Below, one piece after another: positions 35,592-46,559 of a stretch of DNA of 64,000 bases (within the stretch, counting starts at the first letter, position 1; each line of letters starts with the position of its first letter). The notes beneath the pieces are model-generated. The model had not been told where the DNA came from, ran no database searches, and saw only the letters and a list, made by a program, of their open reading frames with translations. The translations under genes and the position numbers were made by a program. The DNA is from Cunninghamia lanceolata (lineage: Eukaryota > Streptophyta > Pinopsida > Cupressales > Cupressaceae): NCBI GenBank assembly GCA_027924645.1, contig BSBN01001017.1:8396501-8460500 (forward strand), read 5' to 3'.

Positions 35592-36373
35592 TCAGAAAGG
35601 AAACAGGTCTGCAACATTGAAAATGGGAGAGATACCAAGACCGGATGGTAATTCTATCTCATATGCATTTGGACCAAATTTATGCACTACTTTGCACGGT
35701 CCTATCTTCTTCATCAACAATTTGGTTGGTTGTCCCTTAGGCAACCGTTCCTTCCTGAGATAAGCCATCACCAAATCTCCTACCTTGAACTGTACCTCCC
35801 TTCTCTTCAGATCTGCCCTATCCTTGTACTTGGAGACAGTTTTCTCCAACTGAATCTTGACTTGATCATGGACTATTTTCATGGTAGCAGCAAAGTCTTC
35901 TCCTAGAGCACTCCTTTTATCCCATCCTTGGAGGTCTTTGAGTTCAAGTGGTCCTCTTGGGTGGAAACCATAAATGATTTCAAAGGGGCTTTTCCCAGTA
36001 CTTCTATTTCTTGAATCATTATAAGCATATTCAGCTTGACTGATCACTAAATCCCATGCCAACCCATGTTGTTTGGTAAGGCATCTCAAAAGGTTTCCCA
36101 AGGACCTATTAACAACCTCAGTCTGACCATCAGTTTGGGGATGGTAGGCTGATGAAAAAGACAACTGTGTACCCAAATTTCTCCATAGGGTCCTCCAAAA
36201 AAGACCAACAAACTTGGAGTCTCTATCAGTGACAATTGAAAGGGACAAACCATGAATTCTGACCACCTCTCTAAAAAAGAGACCAGCAATATGTGATGCA
36301 TTATTTGTGCACTTGCATGGCACAAAATGAGCCATCTTACTGAACCTATCCACAATGACAAAAACACTGTGTA
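35592..36373 (-). pseudogene. Chromovirus integrase, C-terminal piece
   Basis: Reads from the first catalytic Asp segment (VFVIVDRFSKMAHFVPC pattern) through SIVTDRDSKF (second Asp) and HPQTDGQTEVVNRSLG (Glu) to VQFKVGDLVMAYLRKERLP and NAYEIELPSG. It is 253 residues from the internal Met. The matching N-terminal piece lies at 44062-45151. The LARD insertion site with TSD CACCC lies just upstream of VFVIVD, so the break is purely insertional. Confidence 0.9.
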
Positions 36374-36378
36374 CACCC

Positions 36379-39090
36379 TGTTAGTGCCTGAATTGACTGA
36401 CAATTTTTGAGCAATTTTCATTCAGGCACTTTCCCTAAGAATCCAAAAAATACTCCAAGTGTTGGACCTCCTCAGCATTTTTCAGCTGCATCATCATATT
36501 TTCCTGAGGAGGAGGTCATCATCATCATGTTTGTTTCGATGAAGGTCAGCATCATTATGTTCTCCGTCGACCGGTTTCTCATCGTCATCATCATATTGAA
36601 ATATCGGGTGATGTTGGGTTTTTATCCTGATGATGCTGACGAGCTACAGTGCGCCCTGATTTGCTTGCGGAGGTGATTTTTCAAGTATCCGGTGATCTTC
36701 CATTTATCACCTTGCCCAGACATGATGATGGTGTTGCCCCGATATTCTGAAGGGGTTATTCTTTGAGTTGTTCGACCAGACTGGTTCTTTCTTAAGGGTC
36801 ATCATCATCATCATATTTCTAGTTATCACCGTGTTGCTTGCGAAGGTCATCATGTTTTCTGCCTTCATGATATTTCGCCGGGGTGATATTTCTATCATCG
36901 GGTGATCTTGGTTATGATCATCCTGATGATGTTGTTGAAGAGTTCTAAGTGCGACCCGATATTCATTAGGGTCATCATATTTTGAACGTCAGGATGATCT
37001 TAGTCAATATCATCCTGATGATGTTGTATCACTTCATGTTCGTTGTTTCTTCATCCTGATGATGTTGACGTCATCCTTATCTCAGGGTGATATCTATTTC
37101 TCTGCCTATCTGCATCATGATATTTCCGAAGGAGGGGGTGATATTTTCATATCACCCGGATATATGTTTGTTCCAGCATCATGATGATGCTGATATCAAG
37201 GAGATATCCGCCTGCTGGCTTCGTGCATTATCTACTGGGGGTGATCTTTTCAAGCAGCATCATCATATTCGTCTATTGCCCCGATCTTATAGTGGAGCTA
37301 CAGTGCAACCTGATATTTGAACATCAGGAGGATATTTCCAAATATCCGGTTGTCTTCCGAATATCATGATGATGTTAATATGATGATGACGTCATCAAGG
37401 TCCGGGGGCGGTCATATTTCTAACGCTGATCATCTTATGGAGATCCCCTGATATTTGTAAACATGATGATGACGTCATCCGGATATGAGGAGGTGCGCAG
37501 TGGGCAGATATGATGATGACGTCAGCAGGATATGATGATGACGTCATCAGGATGTTCATCGGCCAGACTTTTGGTATAGGCTCAGCAGGAGGATGTTCCT
37601 CCGATGGATCAGGTTGTGCCGATTATCATGCAGGTTATATTTCAAATATCATGATGACGTCAGGGTGATATTTCGAACAACAGGATATCATGCTGCTGGA
37701 GGATGATGATGATGAGGTCTTATACTAGTGTCGTCAGGAGCAAAAGCACCGACATGATATATGCTCATGACCTAGTATATAAAGTGTTAATGAGGTTGCT
37801 GCGGGGTGCATGTGGGATAATTGGTATCCTACATTTTCAAATATCATGATGATGAATATCGGCGGGAAGTGATTGCGATCGACTGTTTGATGTTCTTCCC
37901 AAGGCCGTGGGTTGGTGCGCCATTAATGGCGATTGTTGCAGAGGTATGGGCGATGGCGTGGATCGATCTTGTACCCGACTAAGGGTGTACATCAGCGGAC
38001 AGTGGCGCAGGGCTCAAGAAATCTTCCTGTCTCCTCCCCTACCTGCTGCATTCAAGTTTGGGTGCCAATCTGGTTGTGTTTGAGCGCCATTTTCTATGAT
38101 ACTGTATATCTGGCGGGATTTTTGGTCAACATGGTAGTCAATGCTGAATACACCCTCCTGCTATATAATGCAGACGGTGTTATTCATTCAAGGTTGTTGA
38201 AAGTTGATGATTTTTGGCTCTGGAATTCAAAACTAGCTGATCTGGTTGCTCTGTACAGCTTAAACTTGTGAGTTTATGTATCTCCTATTGTACGATTTGG
38301 CATGAATCCACTGATTTCATGGTTGATCTTGTATGAGTAATGCTATCTTAGCATGTGTTGTGTTAATTCTGTCTCCAGTATTGCATGTATTCTTCTTCTG
38401 GATCTGGATATTTGGGTAATGTTTAGATTCTAGAGCATAGAATTCCTATGTTGAATGTCTGACCTTTTAACTTCTGCTCAAGGGGTAGATTAAACTGTTT
38501 TCAGGTTGAACATTGGGAAGGGTATACTGCAGTAGGGATGCCATAAGTAGAGATAACTCAACACTCTTCATTGGGAGATATCTGTAAGGCAGATATCATG
38601 TGTATCCCCCTGAAATCCAGTTTTAGCTATTCATGCTGATCATTCACAGGTGTATGTCTACCGACTCCAAGCCCTGGATAGGCACCAATCATGCTGTGTT
38701 CTTGTGTTATACACCATGTCCAGCTTTGCATCCAAACTTCAAACTAAAACATTTCATACTTCCACCTGTTAGTTGTAGGAGTAGGATTAGGAACCCCCTG
38801 CATGCTCTCATACCCAACCAGACATCATGTCCAAGAATGTTGCCAGCCTTGTGATCTATCATGCAGATCTTGGTCCATACATGAGAGTATTCTGCCTGTT
38901 GTTGTCAAGTTAGATCTTTCTATCTTTGAGCTAGTCAAGGTTACATCTTGAGTTATAGGGATACCCCCCTTGGTGCGGCAGAACCAGAAGTGAAGGGGAG
39001 GAGCTCACGCAACCTCCTGTATTCAGTTGGCTGAATCTGCCTGTGCATTAGAAGTGGCAAATCCTAATGCTGATTCAAAGAATGTCAACA
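36379..39090 (+). repeat. 5' LTR of the LARD-like element
   Basis: 2,712 bp. The first 1.4 kb is built from a few recurring words (CATCATGATGATG, GATATT, TGACGTCATC, CATCAGGATG); the rest has ordinary composition. Confidence 0.93.
37066..37783 (+). promoter_or_regulatory. Cluster of TGACGTCA palindromes upstream of a TATA box
   Basis: TGACGTCA occurs at 37066, 37387, 37470, 37517, 37539 and 37655 (start positions), followed by TATATAAA at 37776-37783. TGACGTCA is the classic palindromic site for bZIP factors (TGA/CREB type). About 0.04 copies are expected by chance in 2.7 kb. The 3' LTR keeps five of the six; the fourth reads TGATGTCA there, a CpG transition. The arrangement fits an inducible U3 enhancer with core promoter. 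Binding is inference. Confidence 0.65.
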
Positions 39091-39093
39091 AAA

Positions 39094-39110
39094 TGGCGAC
39101 TCCGCTGGGG
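39094..39110 (+). promoter_or_regulatory. Primer binding site candidate of the LARD-like element
   Basis: TGGCGACTCCGCTGGGG starts three bases after the LTR end, with the TGG that pairs to tRNA CCA. I do not assign the tRNA. It differs from the TGGTATCAGAGC sites of the other three elements. Confidence 0.65.
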
Positions 39111-39276
39111 AAAAAGATCCAAATGCACATGAAAGATAAATGTATGTTATTGGTTGAAAGATGTACATATTTCTGCATCTGTATGAGAAAAGGTACCTTG
39201 TTACTTCCCCTTTATTTGTTGTTTTACTGCATAAGTTAGATGCCAGGGGAAGCCTTAGGTCTTAGACAGACAAAGG

Positions 39277-41214
39277 ATGTCTAAGAGTAGGATTTTTATG
39301 AATCCAAGTATGAATTATCCCATACTCAGTGGTGAAATGTTGGATAAAGGAATAGAAGAGATAAGAAATAGGTTGATATTCTTAGAGGCTGAGCAGGCCC
39401 AGTTAAAAAGCAGTAACCCTGTTGTGTCTGCCAGTCAGAAAGCTAAACCTCCTGTCAGCCCTTTTGATCCTTTGTATGACCAACTGGATTTGTCATGGGT
39501 GGATTATAAAGTAGAAACTATGCCTGCTAGGATATACTGTCAGATGCCTAGATTTAGTGGTCACAGTATATGTGATGGGAATGCACATATCCAAAATTTT
39601 CACAGTTTTATGGGAAAACATTCATTCAGAGATGAGGATATGTGGATGAGGTTTTTTGTTAGGTCCTTTGATGCAAAAGCAAAAGACTGGTATTTGAGCT
39701 TTCCAAAGAAATCCTTTGCCTGTTGGGATGAACTTGCTGACTGTTTCAAGGGAGAATTTGCAAAAGAACCGGCTGATCTTGTTACAGAATTGATGAGAAT
39801 CAGAAAACAAGATGAAGAGCCATGTGTTGATTTCAGTCATAGGTGTGCAGTAGCCCTTTCACATGTCCCTGAAAGTTTCAGACCTGATATTTCAGCCTGT
39901 GTTGGCATATTCTTTGAAGCTTTTGAGGAGGGCTTTAGTGCAGTACTGAGGGATTTCAAGGTGACAAGTATGCAGATGGCATACAAGTTCATAGAAAAGA
40001 TAGAAAAAATCAGAAATGTGTACCTGCTGAAACCCCTGTCCCCAGGCTTTGGTGTGAGAAATGGTTATGAAGCTGCAAATGACCAAATGATTATGGCATC
40101 ATGTGCAGATAAAAATGAAAATAAAAGCATAGAGGTTGAGACTGCTGTGTTTGAACATAATGCTAACAATACTGCTCAACTGGATTGTTTACCAGTTGAG
40201 GATGCCAGTGAAAGGACTAATGAGAATTCCCATTGCAATGATGAGGCATCTGACCATGAAAACAATAACGAGGTTGTGGACAGCAATGAGCAATTTTTGG
40301 AATGGACCTGTGGAGATAATTGTGAGTATTGTACTCAAGACAGAGAAGATATAAGCAAACAGAGAAGCAGTCCTATGTGTGACCCATTGCCTACCTTTCA
40401 AACACATGGAGATCATGAAGAGCAGTCAGAAATTGAAATAAGTGCTAGTTCAGAGCATGATTGTTTTTCATTTGATGGCTATTTTGCTTATGACACACAG
40501 GCTGATACTCCTCCACAGAGTGAATCCATTGGTGATGAAGATGTGTGCTCTGCTGCCCATGAACAAATGGCATACTATGATGAAACTGATGCACCTGGGT
40601 CACCCATTTATGACACATATGGTGATGAGGATCTGTCCGAGTATGGTGAGGATCTTGACATTATTTTTGGCTTGGATTCTGTTTCTCATCCTGATGAAAG
40701 AGGAAACAACATACATCAGGTAAGTGACTGTGAAAATGTGCCTGATTGTAAAGAGGTGCCAGAGCCTGATCTTTTCCAGCTTGGTGCTGCTGATTGTTGT
40801 GTACATGATGTGCACAATTGTGATTTTGAAAGCTTTCCTTTTGATGTGCCAGCATATAATACAATGAGCCCTGATCTTCCTAGTTGTGTGGTGGACTCTG
40901 AGTGTTTCCTATTTGCAGTCCAGCTAGGAGATCGTGTTGCAATGCATGATGATGATACAGATGATAACCTGTGTTCTATACCATTTGAGTATGCATTGCT
41001 TGATAAAGTCTACACCCACATGGCACATGATGTTGAAGGTTATTTGCACAGGGGTGATAATGACAAGCCAAACCAGAGGATTGAATATGCAGATGACAAG
41101 ATTTGTTTGTGGGTGGATCTTTGTAGTATCCCCAAGCTTGACCCAGTGCATGCAGATGAAAACAAGATATTTGACAAAGGGAGATACATGCTTTTCTTTT
41201 CTTGGTGGCCTTAG
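39277..41214 (+). CDS. Gag-like protein with long acidic tail
   Basis: 645 residues from ATG 39277. Residues about 60-240 match the retrotransposon Gag pattern of Ty3/gypsy elements: ARIYCQMPRFSGHSICDGNA, MWMRFFVRSFDAKAKDWYLS, FACWDELADCFKGEFAKEPA, LMRIRKQDEEPCVDFSHRC. Residues about 270-645 are strongly acidic with many Cys and His but no ordered CX2CX4HX4C knuckle, and I cannot name a fold. It ends FFSWWP at a TAG. No protease, RT or integrase follows. The frame is intact over 1.9 kb, which suggests selection or very recent spread. The Gag call rests on the N-terminal half; the role of the tail is unknown. Confidence 0.8.
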   Translation: MSKSRIFMNPSMNYPILSGEMLDKGIEEIRNRLIFLEAEQAQLKSSNPVVSASQKAKPPVSPFDPLYDQLDLSWVDYKVETMPARIYCQMPRFSGHSICDGNAHIQNFHSFMGKHSFRDEDMWMRFFVRSFDAKAKDWYLSFPKKSFACWDELADCFKGEFAKEPADLVTELMRIRKQDEEPCVDFSHRCAVALSHVPESFRPDISACVGIFFEAFEEGFSAVLRDFKVTSMQMAYKFIEKIEKIRNVYLLKPLSPGFGVRNGYEAANDQMIMASCADKNENKSIEVETAVFEHNANNTAQLDCLPVEDASERTNENSHCNDEASDHENNNEVVDSNEQFLEWTCGDNCEYCTQDREDISKQRSSPMCDPLPTFQTHGDHEEQSEIEISASSEHDCFSFDGYFAYDTQADTPPQSESIGDEDVCSAAHEQMAYYDETDAPGSPIYDTYGDEDLSEYGEDLDIIFGLDSVSHPDERGNNIHQVSDCENVPDCKEVPEPDLFQLGAADCCVHDVHNCDFESFPFDVPAYNTMSPDLPSCVVDSECFLFAVQLGDRVAMHDDDTDDNLCSIPFEYALLDKVYTHMAHDVEGYLHRGDNDKPNQRIEYADDKICLWVDLCSIPKLDPVHADENKIFDKGRYMLFFSWWP

Positions 41215-41261
41215 GCCATCAAGTGTGTTTGGTGATGCAGGTCAGTGCAGTATTTGACTCT

Positions 41262-41330
41262 ATGCCCAATGGATAAGGGACTGGTCTGCATCCCAGAGAT
41301 CTGGGGTTCTCGCTGCAGTCTTGCACCTGC
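41262..41330 (+). other. Degenerate tRNA-Arg-like segment before the 3' LTR
   Basis: GCCCAATGGATAAGGGACTG matches the D-arm region and box A of plant tRNA-Arg-type genes, with a CTGG...CCAG anticodon-stem-like pair and a GGTTC start of box B. The rest of box B and the acceptor stem do not fit, so this is not a working tRNA gene. It could be a SINE head or a primer-derived fragment. Confidence 0.4.
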
Positions 41331-41350
41331 ACGTCCCCAGACAGAGCCAC

Positions 41351-44061
41351 TGTTAGTGCCTGAATTGACTGACAATTTTTGAGCAATTTTCATTCAGGCA
41401 CTTTCCCTAAGAATCCAAAAAATACTCCAAGTGTTGGACCTCCTCAGCATTTTTCAGCTGCATCATCATATTTTCCTGAGGAGGAGGTCATCATCATCAT
41501 GTTTGTTTCGATGAAGGTCAGCATCATTATGTTCTCCGTCGACCAGTTTCTCATCGTCATCATCATATTGAAATATCGGGTGATGTTGGTTTTTTATCCT
41601 GATGATGCTGACGAGCTACAGTGCGCCCTGATTTGCTTGCGGAGGTGATTTTTCAAGTATCCGGTGATCTTCCATTTATCACCTTGCCCAGACATGATGA
41701 TGGTGTTGCCCCGATATTCTGAAGGGGTTATTCTTTGAGTTGTTCGACCAGACTGGTTCTTTCTTAAGGGTCGTCATCATCATCATATTTCTAGTTATCA
41801 CCGTGTTGCTTGCGAAGGTCATCATGTTTTCTGCCTTCATGATATTTCGCCGGGGTGATATTTCTATCATCGGGTGATCTTGGTTATGATCATCCTGATG
41901 ATGTTGTTGAAGAGTTCTAAGTGCGACCCGATATTCATTAGGGTCATCATATTTTGAACGTCAGGATGATCTTAGTCAATATCATCCTGATGATGTTGTA
42001 TCACTTCATGTTCGTTGTTTCTTCATCCTGATGATGCTGACGTCATCCTTATCTCAGGGTGATATCTATTTCTCTGCCTATCTGCATCATGATATTTCCG
42101 AAGGAGGGGGTGATATTTTCATATCACCCAGATATATGTTTGTTCCAGCATCATGATGATGCTGATATCAAGGATATATCTGCCTGCTGGCTTCGCGCAT
42201 TATCTACTGGGGGTGATCTTTTCAAGCAGCATCATCATATTCGTCTATCGCCCCGATCTTATAGTGGAGCTACAGTGCAACCTGATATTTGAACATTAGG
42301 AGGATATTTCCAAATATCCAGTTGTCTTCCGAATATCATGATGATGTTAATATGATGATGACGTCATCAAGGTCCGAGGGGGTCATATTTCTAACGCTGA
42401 TCATCTTATGGAGATCCCCTGATATTTGTAAACATGATGATGACGTCATCCAGATATGAGGAGGTGCGCAGTGGGCAGATATGATGATGATGTCAGCAGG
42501 ATATGATGATGACGTCATCAGGGTGTTCATCGGCCAGACTTTTGGTATAGGCTCAGCAGGAGGATGTTCCTCCGATGGATCAGGTTGTGCCGATTATCAT
42601 GCAGGTTATATTTCAAATATCATGATGACGTCAGGGTGATATTTCGAACAACAGGATATCATGCTGCTGGAGGATGATGATGATGAGGTCTTATACTAGT
42701 GTCGTCAGGAGCAAAAGCACCGACATGATATATGCTCATGACCTAGTATATAAAGTGTTAATGAGGTTGCTGCGGGGTGCATGTGGGATAATTGATATCC
42801 TGCATTTTCAAATATCATGATGATGAATATCGGCGGGAAGTGATTGCGATCGACTGTTTGATGTTCTTCCCAAGGCCGCGGGTTGGTGCGCCATTAATGG
42901 CGATTGTTGCAGAGGTATGGGTGATGGCGTGGATCGATCTTGTACCCGACTAAGGGTGTACATCAGCGGACAGTGGCGCAGGGCTCAAGAAATCTTCCTG
43001 TCTCCTCCCCTACCTGCTGCATTCAAGTTTGGGCGCCAATCTGGTTGTGTTTGAGCGCCATTTTCTATGATACTGTATATCTGGCGGGATTTTTGGTCAA
43101 CATGGTAGTCAATGCTGAATACACCCTCCTGCTATATAATACAGACGGTGTTATTCATTCAAGGTTGTTGAAAGTTGATGATTTTTGGCTCTGGAATTCA
43201 AAACCAGCTGATCTGGTTGCTCTGTACAACTTAAACTTGTGAGTTTATGTATCTCCTGTTGTACGATTTGGCATGAATCCACTGATTTCATGGTTGATCT
43301 TGTATGAGTAATGCTATCTTAGCATGTGTTGTGTTAATTCTGTCTCCAGTATTGCATGTATTCTTCTTCTGGATCTGGATATTTGGGTAATGTTTAGATT
43401 CTAGAGCATAGAATTCCTATGTTGAATGTCTGACCTTTTAACTTCTGCTCAAGGGGTAGATTAAACTGTTTTCAGGTTGAACATTGGGAAGGGTATACTG
43501 CAGTAGGGATGCCATAAGTAGAGATAACTCAACACTCTTCATTGGGAGATATCTGTAAGGCAGATATCATGTGTATCCCCCTGAAATCCAGTTTTAGCTA
43601 TTCATGCTGATCATTCACAGGTGTATGTCTACCGACTCCAAGCCCTGGATAGGCACCAATCATGCTGTGTTCTTGTGTTATACACCATGTCCAGCTTTGC
43701 ATCCAAACTTCAAACTAAAACATTTCATACTTCCACCTGTTAGTTGTAGGAGTAGGATTAGGAACCCCCTGCATGCTCTCATACCCAACCAGACATCATG
43801 TCCAAGAATGTTGCCAGCCTTGTGATCTATCATGCAGATCTTGGTCCATACATGAGAGTATTCTGCCTGTTGTTGTCAAGTTAGATCTTTCTATCTTTGA
43901 GCTAGTCAAGGTTACATCTTGAGTTATAGGGATACCCCCCTTGGTGCGGCAGAACCAGAAGTGAAGGGGAGGAGCTCACGCAACCTCCTGTATTCAGTTG
44001 GCTGAATCTGCCTGTGCATTAGAAGTGGCAAATCCTAATGCTGATTCAAAGAATGTCAACA
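41351..44061 (+). repeat. 3' LTR of the LARD-like element
   Basis: 2,711 bp, a near copy of 36379-39090. It ends GTCAACA immediately before the CACCC target duplication and the resumed chromovirus integrase. Confidence 0.93.
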
Positions 44062-45151
44062 CACCCCTTGTTGTCTTAGGAAGACCAAGCACAAAGTCCA
44101 TACTAATACTTTCCCAAGGTCTGTTGGGAATGGGTAGTGGTTGGTATAAACCGGCATTAGAAGACATACCTTTGGCTCTTTGACATATGGTACAACTTGC
44201 AACATACCTCCTCACATCTGTCTGTACCTTTGGCCAATAGTAGAACCGGGTGACTTGTTCCAATGTCTTGTCCAACCCAAAATGTCCTCCTAAGGCTCCA
44301 TTGTGCTTCTCCTTGATAATATTGTCCCTCATCGAACACTTAGGAACACATAATAAACTGGCTTTGAATAGGAGACCTTCTTGTAACACAAAATCAGAAT
44401 ACTCACCATGGAAAGTGTTAGCTAAACTTGCACACACTTCATAGGCAGCCTTGAAATCTGCATCTTCCTTATACAACTCTTTCAAACATTCTATACCCAT
44501 ACTTTCCATTTGTACTTCCTGTATGACCAGCATCCTTCTACTTAAAGCATCTGCCACGTTGTTGGTAACACCTTTTTTATGCTTAATAGTGAAAGTATAG
44601 GCTTGTAATTGTTCCATCCACTTGACATGCCTATGATTCAACTTTTCCTGACTATTTAGGAAGCTAAGAGCATGGTTGTCAGTAAAAACAATGAACTCTT
44701 TTGGCAGTAAATAGTGTCTCCACTTTTTGAGAGCTTGCACCATTGCATATAACTCTAAGTCATAGGTAGAATACCTTTGTTTGGCCTCGTTCAGCTTCTC
44801 TGAAAAGAATGCCACTGGATGTCCATCCTGACTGAGAATAGCACCTATTGCTTGCTGACTTGCATCACATTCCACAACAAAAACTTTGTCAAAATCTGGA
44901 AGTACCAAAGTAGGTAACTCAGCCACTTTCTTTTTCAACAATTCAAAACTATCATCAGCTTGTTTTGTCCATTGAAATTTACACTTCACTCCACCCTTGA
45001 TGGTATTGAGAATAGGAGCACTTATGTGACTGAACCCTTTAATGAACTTCCTATAAAAAGTTGCCAAACCATGGAAACTTCTAACATCTCCCACTGTCTT
45101 AGGAGTAGGCCAATTGAGAATAGCCTCAATCTTTGTGGGATCCATTTTCAA
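44062..45151 (-). pseudogene. Chromovirus RT end, RNase H and integrase N-terminus
   Basis: One open stretch from MKMDPTKIEAILNWPTPK: end of RT (FHGLATFYRKFIKGFS), RNase H (VVECDASQQAIGAILSQ, YDLELYAMVQALKKWRHYL, FTDNHALSFL, VADALSRR, keeping its acidic residues), then the integrase zinc site (HNGALGGHFG, CTICQRAKG) and PWESISMDFVLGLPKTTRG. It runs directly into the LARD insertion at 44062. A one-base indel near 45152 separates it from the RT frame upstream. Confidence 0.92.
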
Positions 45152-45159
45152 ACACCATT

Positions 45160-45790
45160 GGAAATCACAAAGCCAAGATACACCAGTTCAATTTTCATAA
45201 AATCACATTTATCTAAGTTGATCATCAACTTACTCTCATGCAATTTCTTCAACACCTATCCAAGATGCTTCACATGCTCTTCTTTGGTCCTGCTGAAAAT
45301 CAGTATATCATCAAGATAAACAATAACAAATTTTCCAATAAATTCTAAAAGTACCTCATTCATCAACCGCATGAATGTGCTTGGAGCATTACTGAGTCCA
45401 AATGGCATGACAAGCCACTCATAGAGACCTTCATTTGTTTTGAAGGCAATCTTCCATTCATCTCCCTACCTTATTCTGATCTAGTGATAACCAGATTTCA
45501 AATCAATCTTGGAATAGTAGCATGAACCACCAAGATAGTCCAACAGATCCTCAATCCTTGGCATAGGAAATCTATACCTTATGGTGATCTTATTAATAGC
45601 CCTTGAATCTGTACATAATCTACATTTTCCATCCTTCTTAGGAGCAAGTACACTAGGGACTGCACATGGACTGAGACTTTTCCTAATCAAACCTTTCTCC
45701 AAGAGTTCTTAAATTTGTCTACCTACCTCTTCATTCTGCTATGGTGTCAACTTGTAGGTAGCCTTGTTGGGTAATGTGGCTCCAGGAATC
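45160..45790 (-). pseudogene. Chromovirus reverse transcriptase, broken
   Basis: Motifs in order: [64 protein letters not shown] and [16 protein letters not shown] (YLDD near 45315). TAG codons fall at about 45481 and 45466 (GYHQIRIRQGDEW expected, so Gln to stop twice), 45256 and 45710. Confidence 0.88.
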
Positions 45791-45799
45791 AAGTCAATC

Positions 45800-46390
45800 T
45801 GATGACTTATGTCCCTCATAGGTGGTAAAGAATCAGGTGTATCCTCTACCACAAGATCCTGATACTTATCCAGTAATTATTGCACTTCCAATGGAATCTC
45901 CTTCTGCTTCTTGCTTTGCTGATTTGATACATCTACAAGCTTCATCATCAGTGCATACCCTTGGGTATCCTCCTCCTTCATGAGTTGTAGGAACTCTTTG
46001 CCACTCACTAACATGACACCATTGTCATTGTTCTTCTCTCCAACCTGTTCTGGTAAGGGATCCATCTGAAACTTATTACCATTCTTGGTGAACACATATG
46101 TGTTCTTTTCACCATCATGCTATGCTTTCACATCATACTGCCAAGGTCGTCCAAGAAGAAGGTGACAAGCATCCATAGGAATAATTTCACATAGCACCTT
46201 ATCCCTATAATCACCTAGTTCAAACTCTACCCAAGTTTGTTCTTCCACCAAATAGTTTTGATTCTTATTCAACCGAGATATTTTGTGAGGATTAATATGG
46301 GGCAATCTTTTTAGTTTACATTTTTCTACCATTTCAGCAAACACTACATTTTCAGTAGAACCTGAATCAACAATGATTTTATAGAGCTTA
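45800..46390 (-). pseudogene. Chromovirus protease and linker
   Basis: Near 46375 the minus strand reads KIIVDSGSTENVVFAEMV, the DSG protease active site. It continues as CKLKRLPHINPHK, DACHLLLGRPWQYD (typical of this protease C-terminus) and a linker with LPPMRDISHQIDLIPGA leading to RT. A TAG near 46120 and another near 45877 interrupt it. Confidence 0.8.
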
Positions 46391-46559
46391 CCATATGCTA
46401 CTCCTTGGGTTCTGAAGAGATTCTTCCTTTGTGGAGGCTCCTACTTCAATGGCATCTTCACTAGGGTTCTCTTAATCATCATGCTCTCTCCTTCAAGTAC
46501 TGGTGTAGCACTACCAATTGGTGAGTTTACACTCTGACAATCATCATCCTGCAATAGTT

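Larger units (their letters stand above)
36379..44061 (+). mobile_element. LARD-like non-autonomous LTR element nested in the chromovirus
   Basis: 7,683 bp in plus orientation, LTRs of 2,712 and 2,711 bp (TGTTAGTG...GTCAACA), TSD CACCC at 36374-36378 and 44062-44066. The 2.26 kb interior holds one Gag-like ORF, no pol. The primer site TGGCGACTCCGCTGGGG is three bases after the 5' LTR. About two dozen differences separate the LTRs, far fewer per base than between the host chromovirus LTRs, so it arrived later. It depends on some other element for Pol. Confidence 0.93.

Noticed and set aside
36407..38854. Small ORFs inside the LARD LTRs (also 41379-43825)
   Set aside because: Low-complexity translations of CATCATGATG words, identical in both LTRs.
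41262..41330. Working tRNA gene
   Set aside because: Box B and the acceptor stem do not fit; only the D-arm part is convincing.
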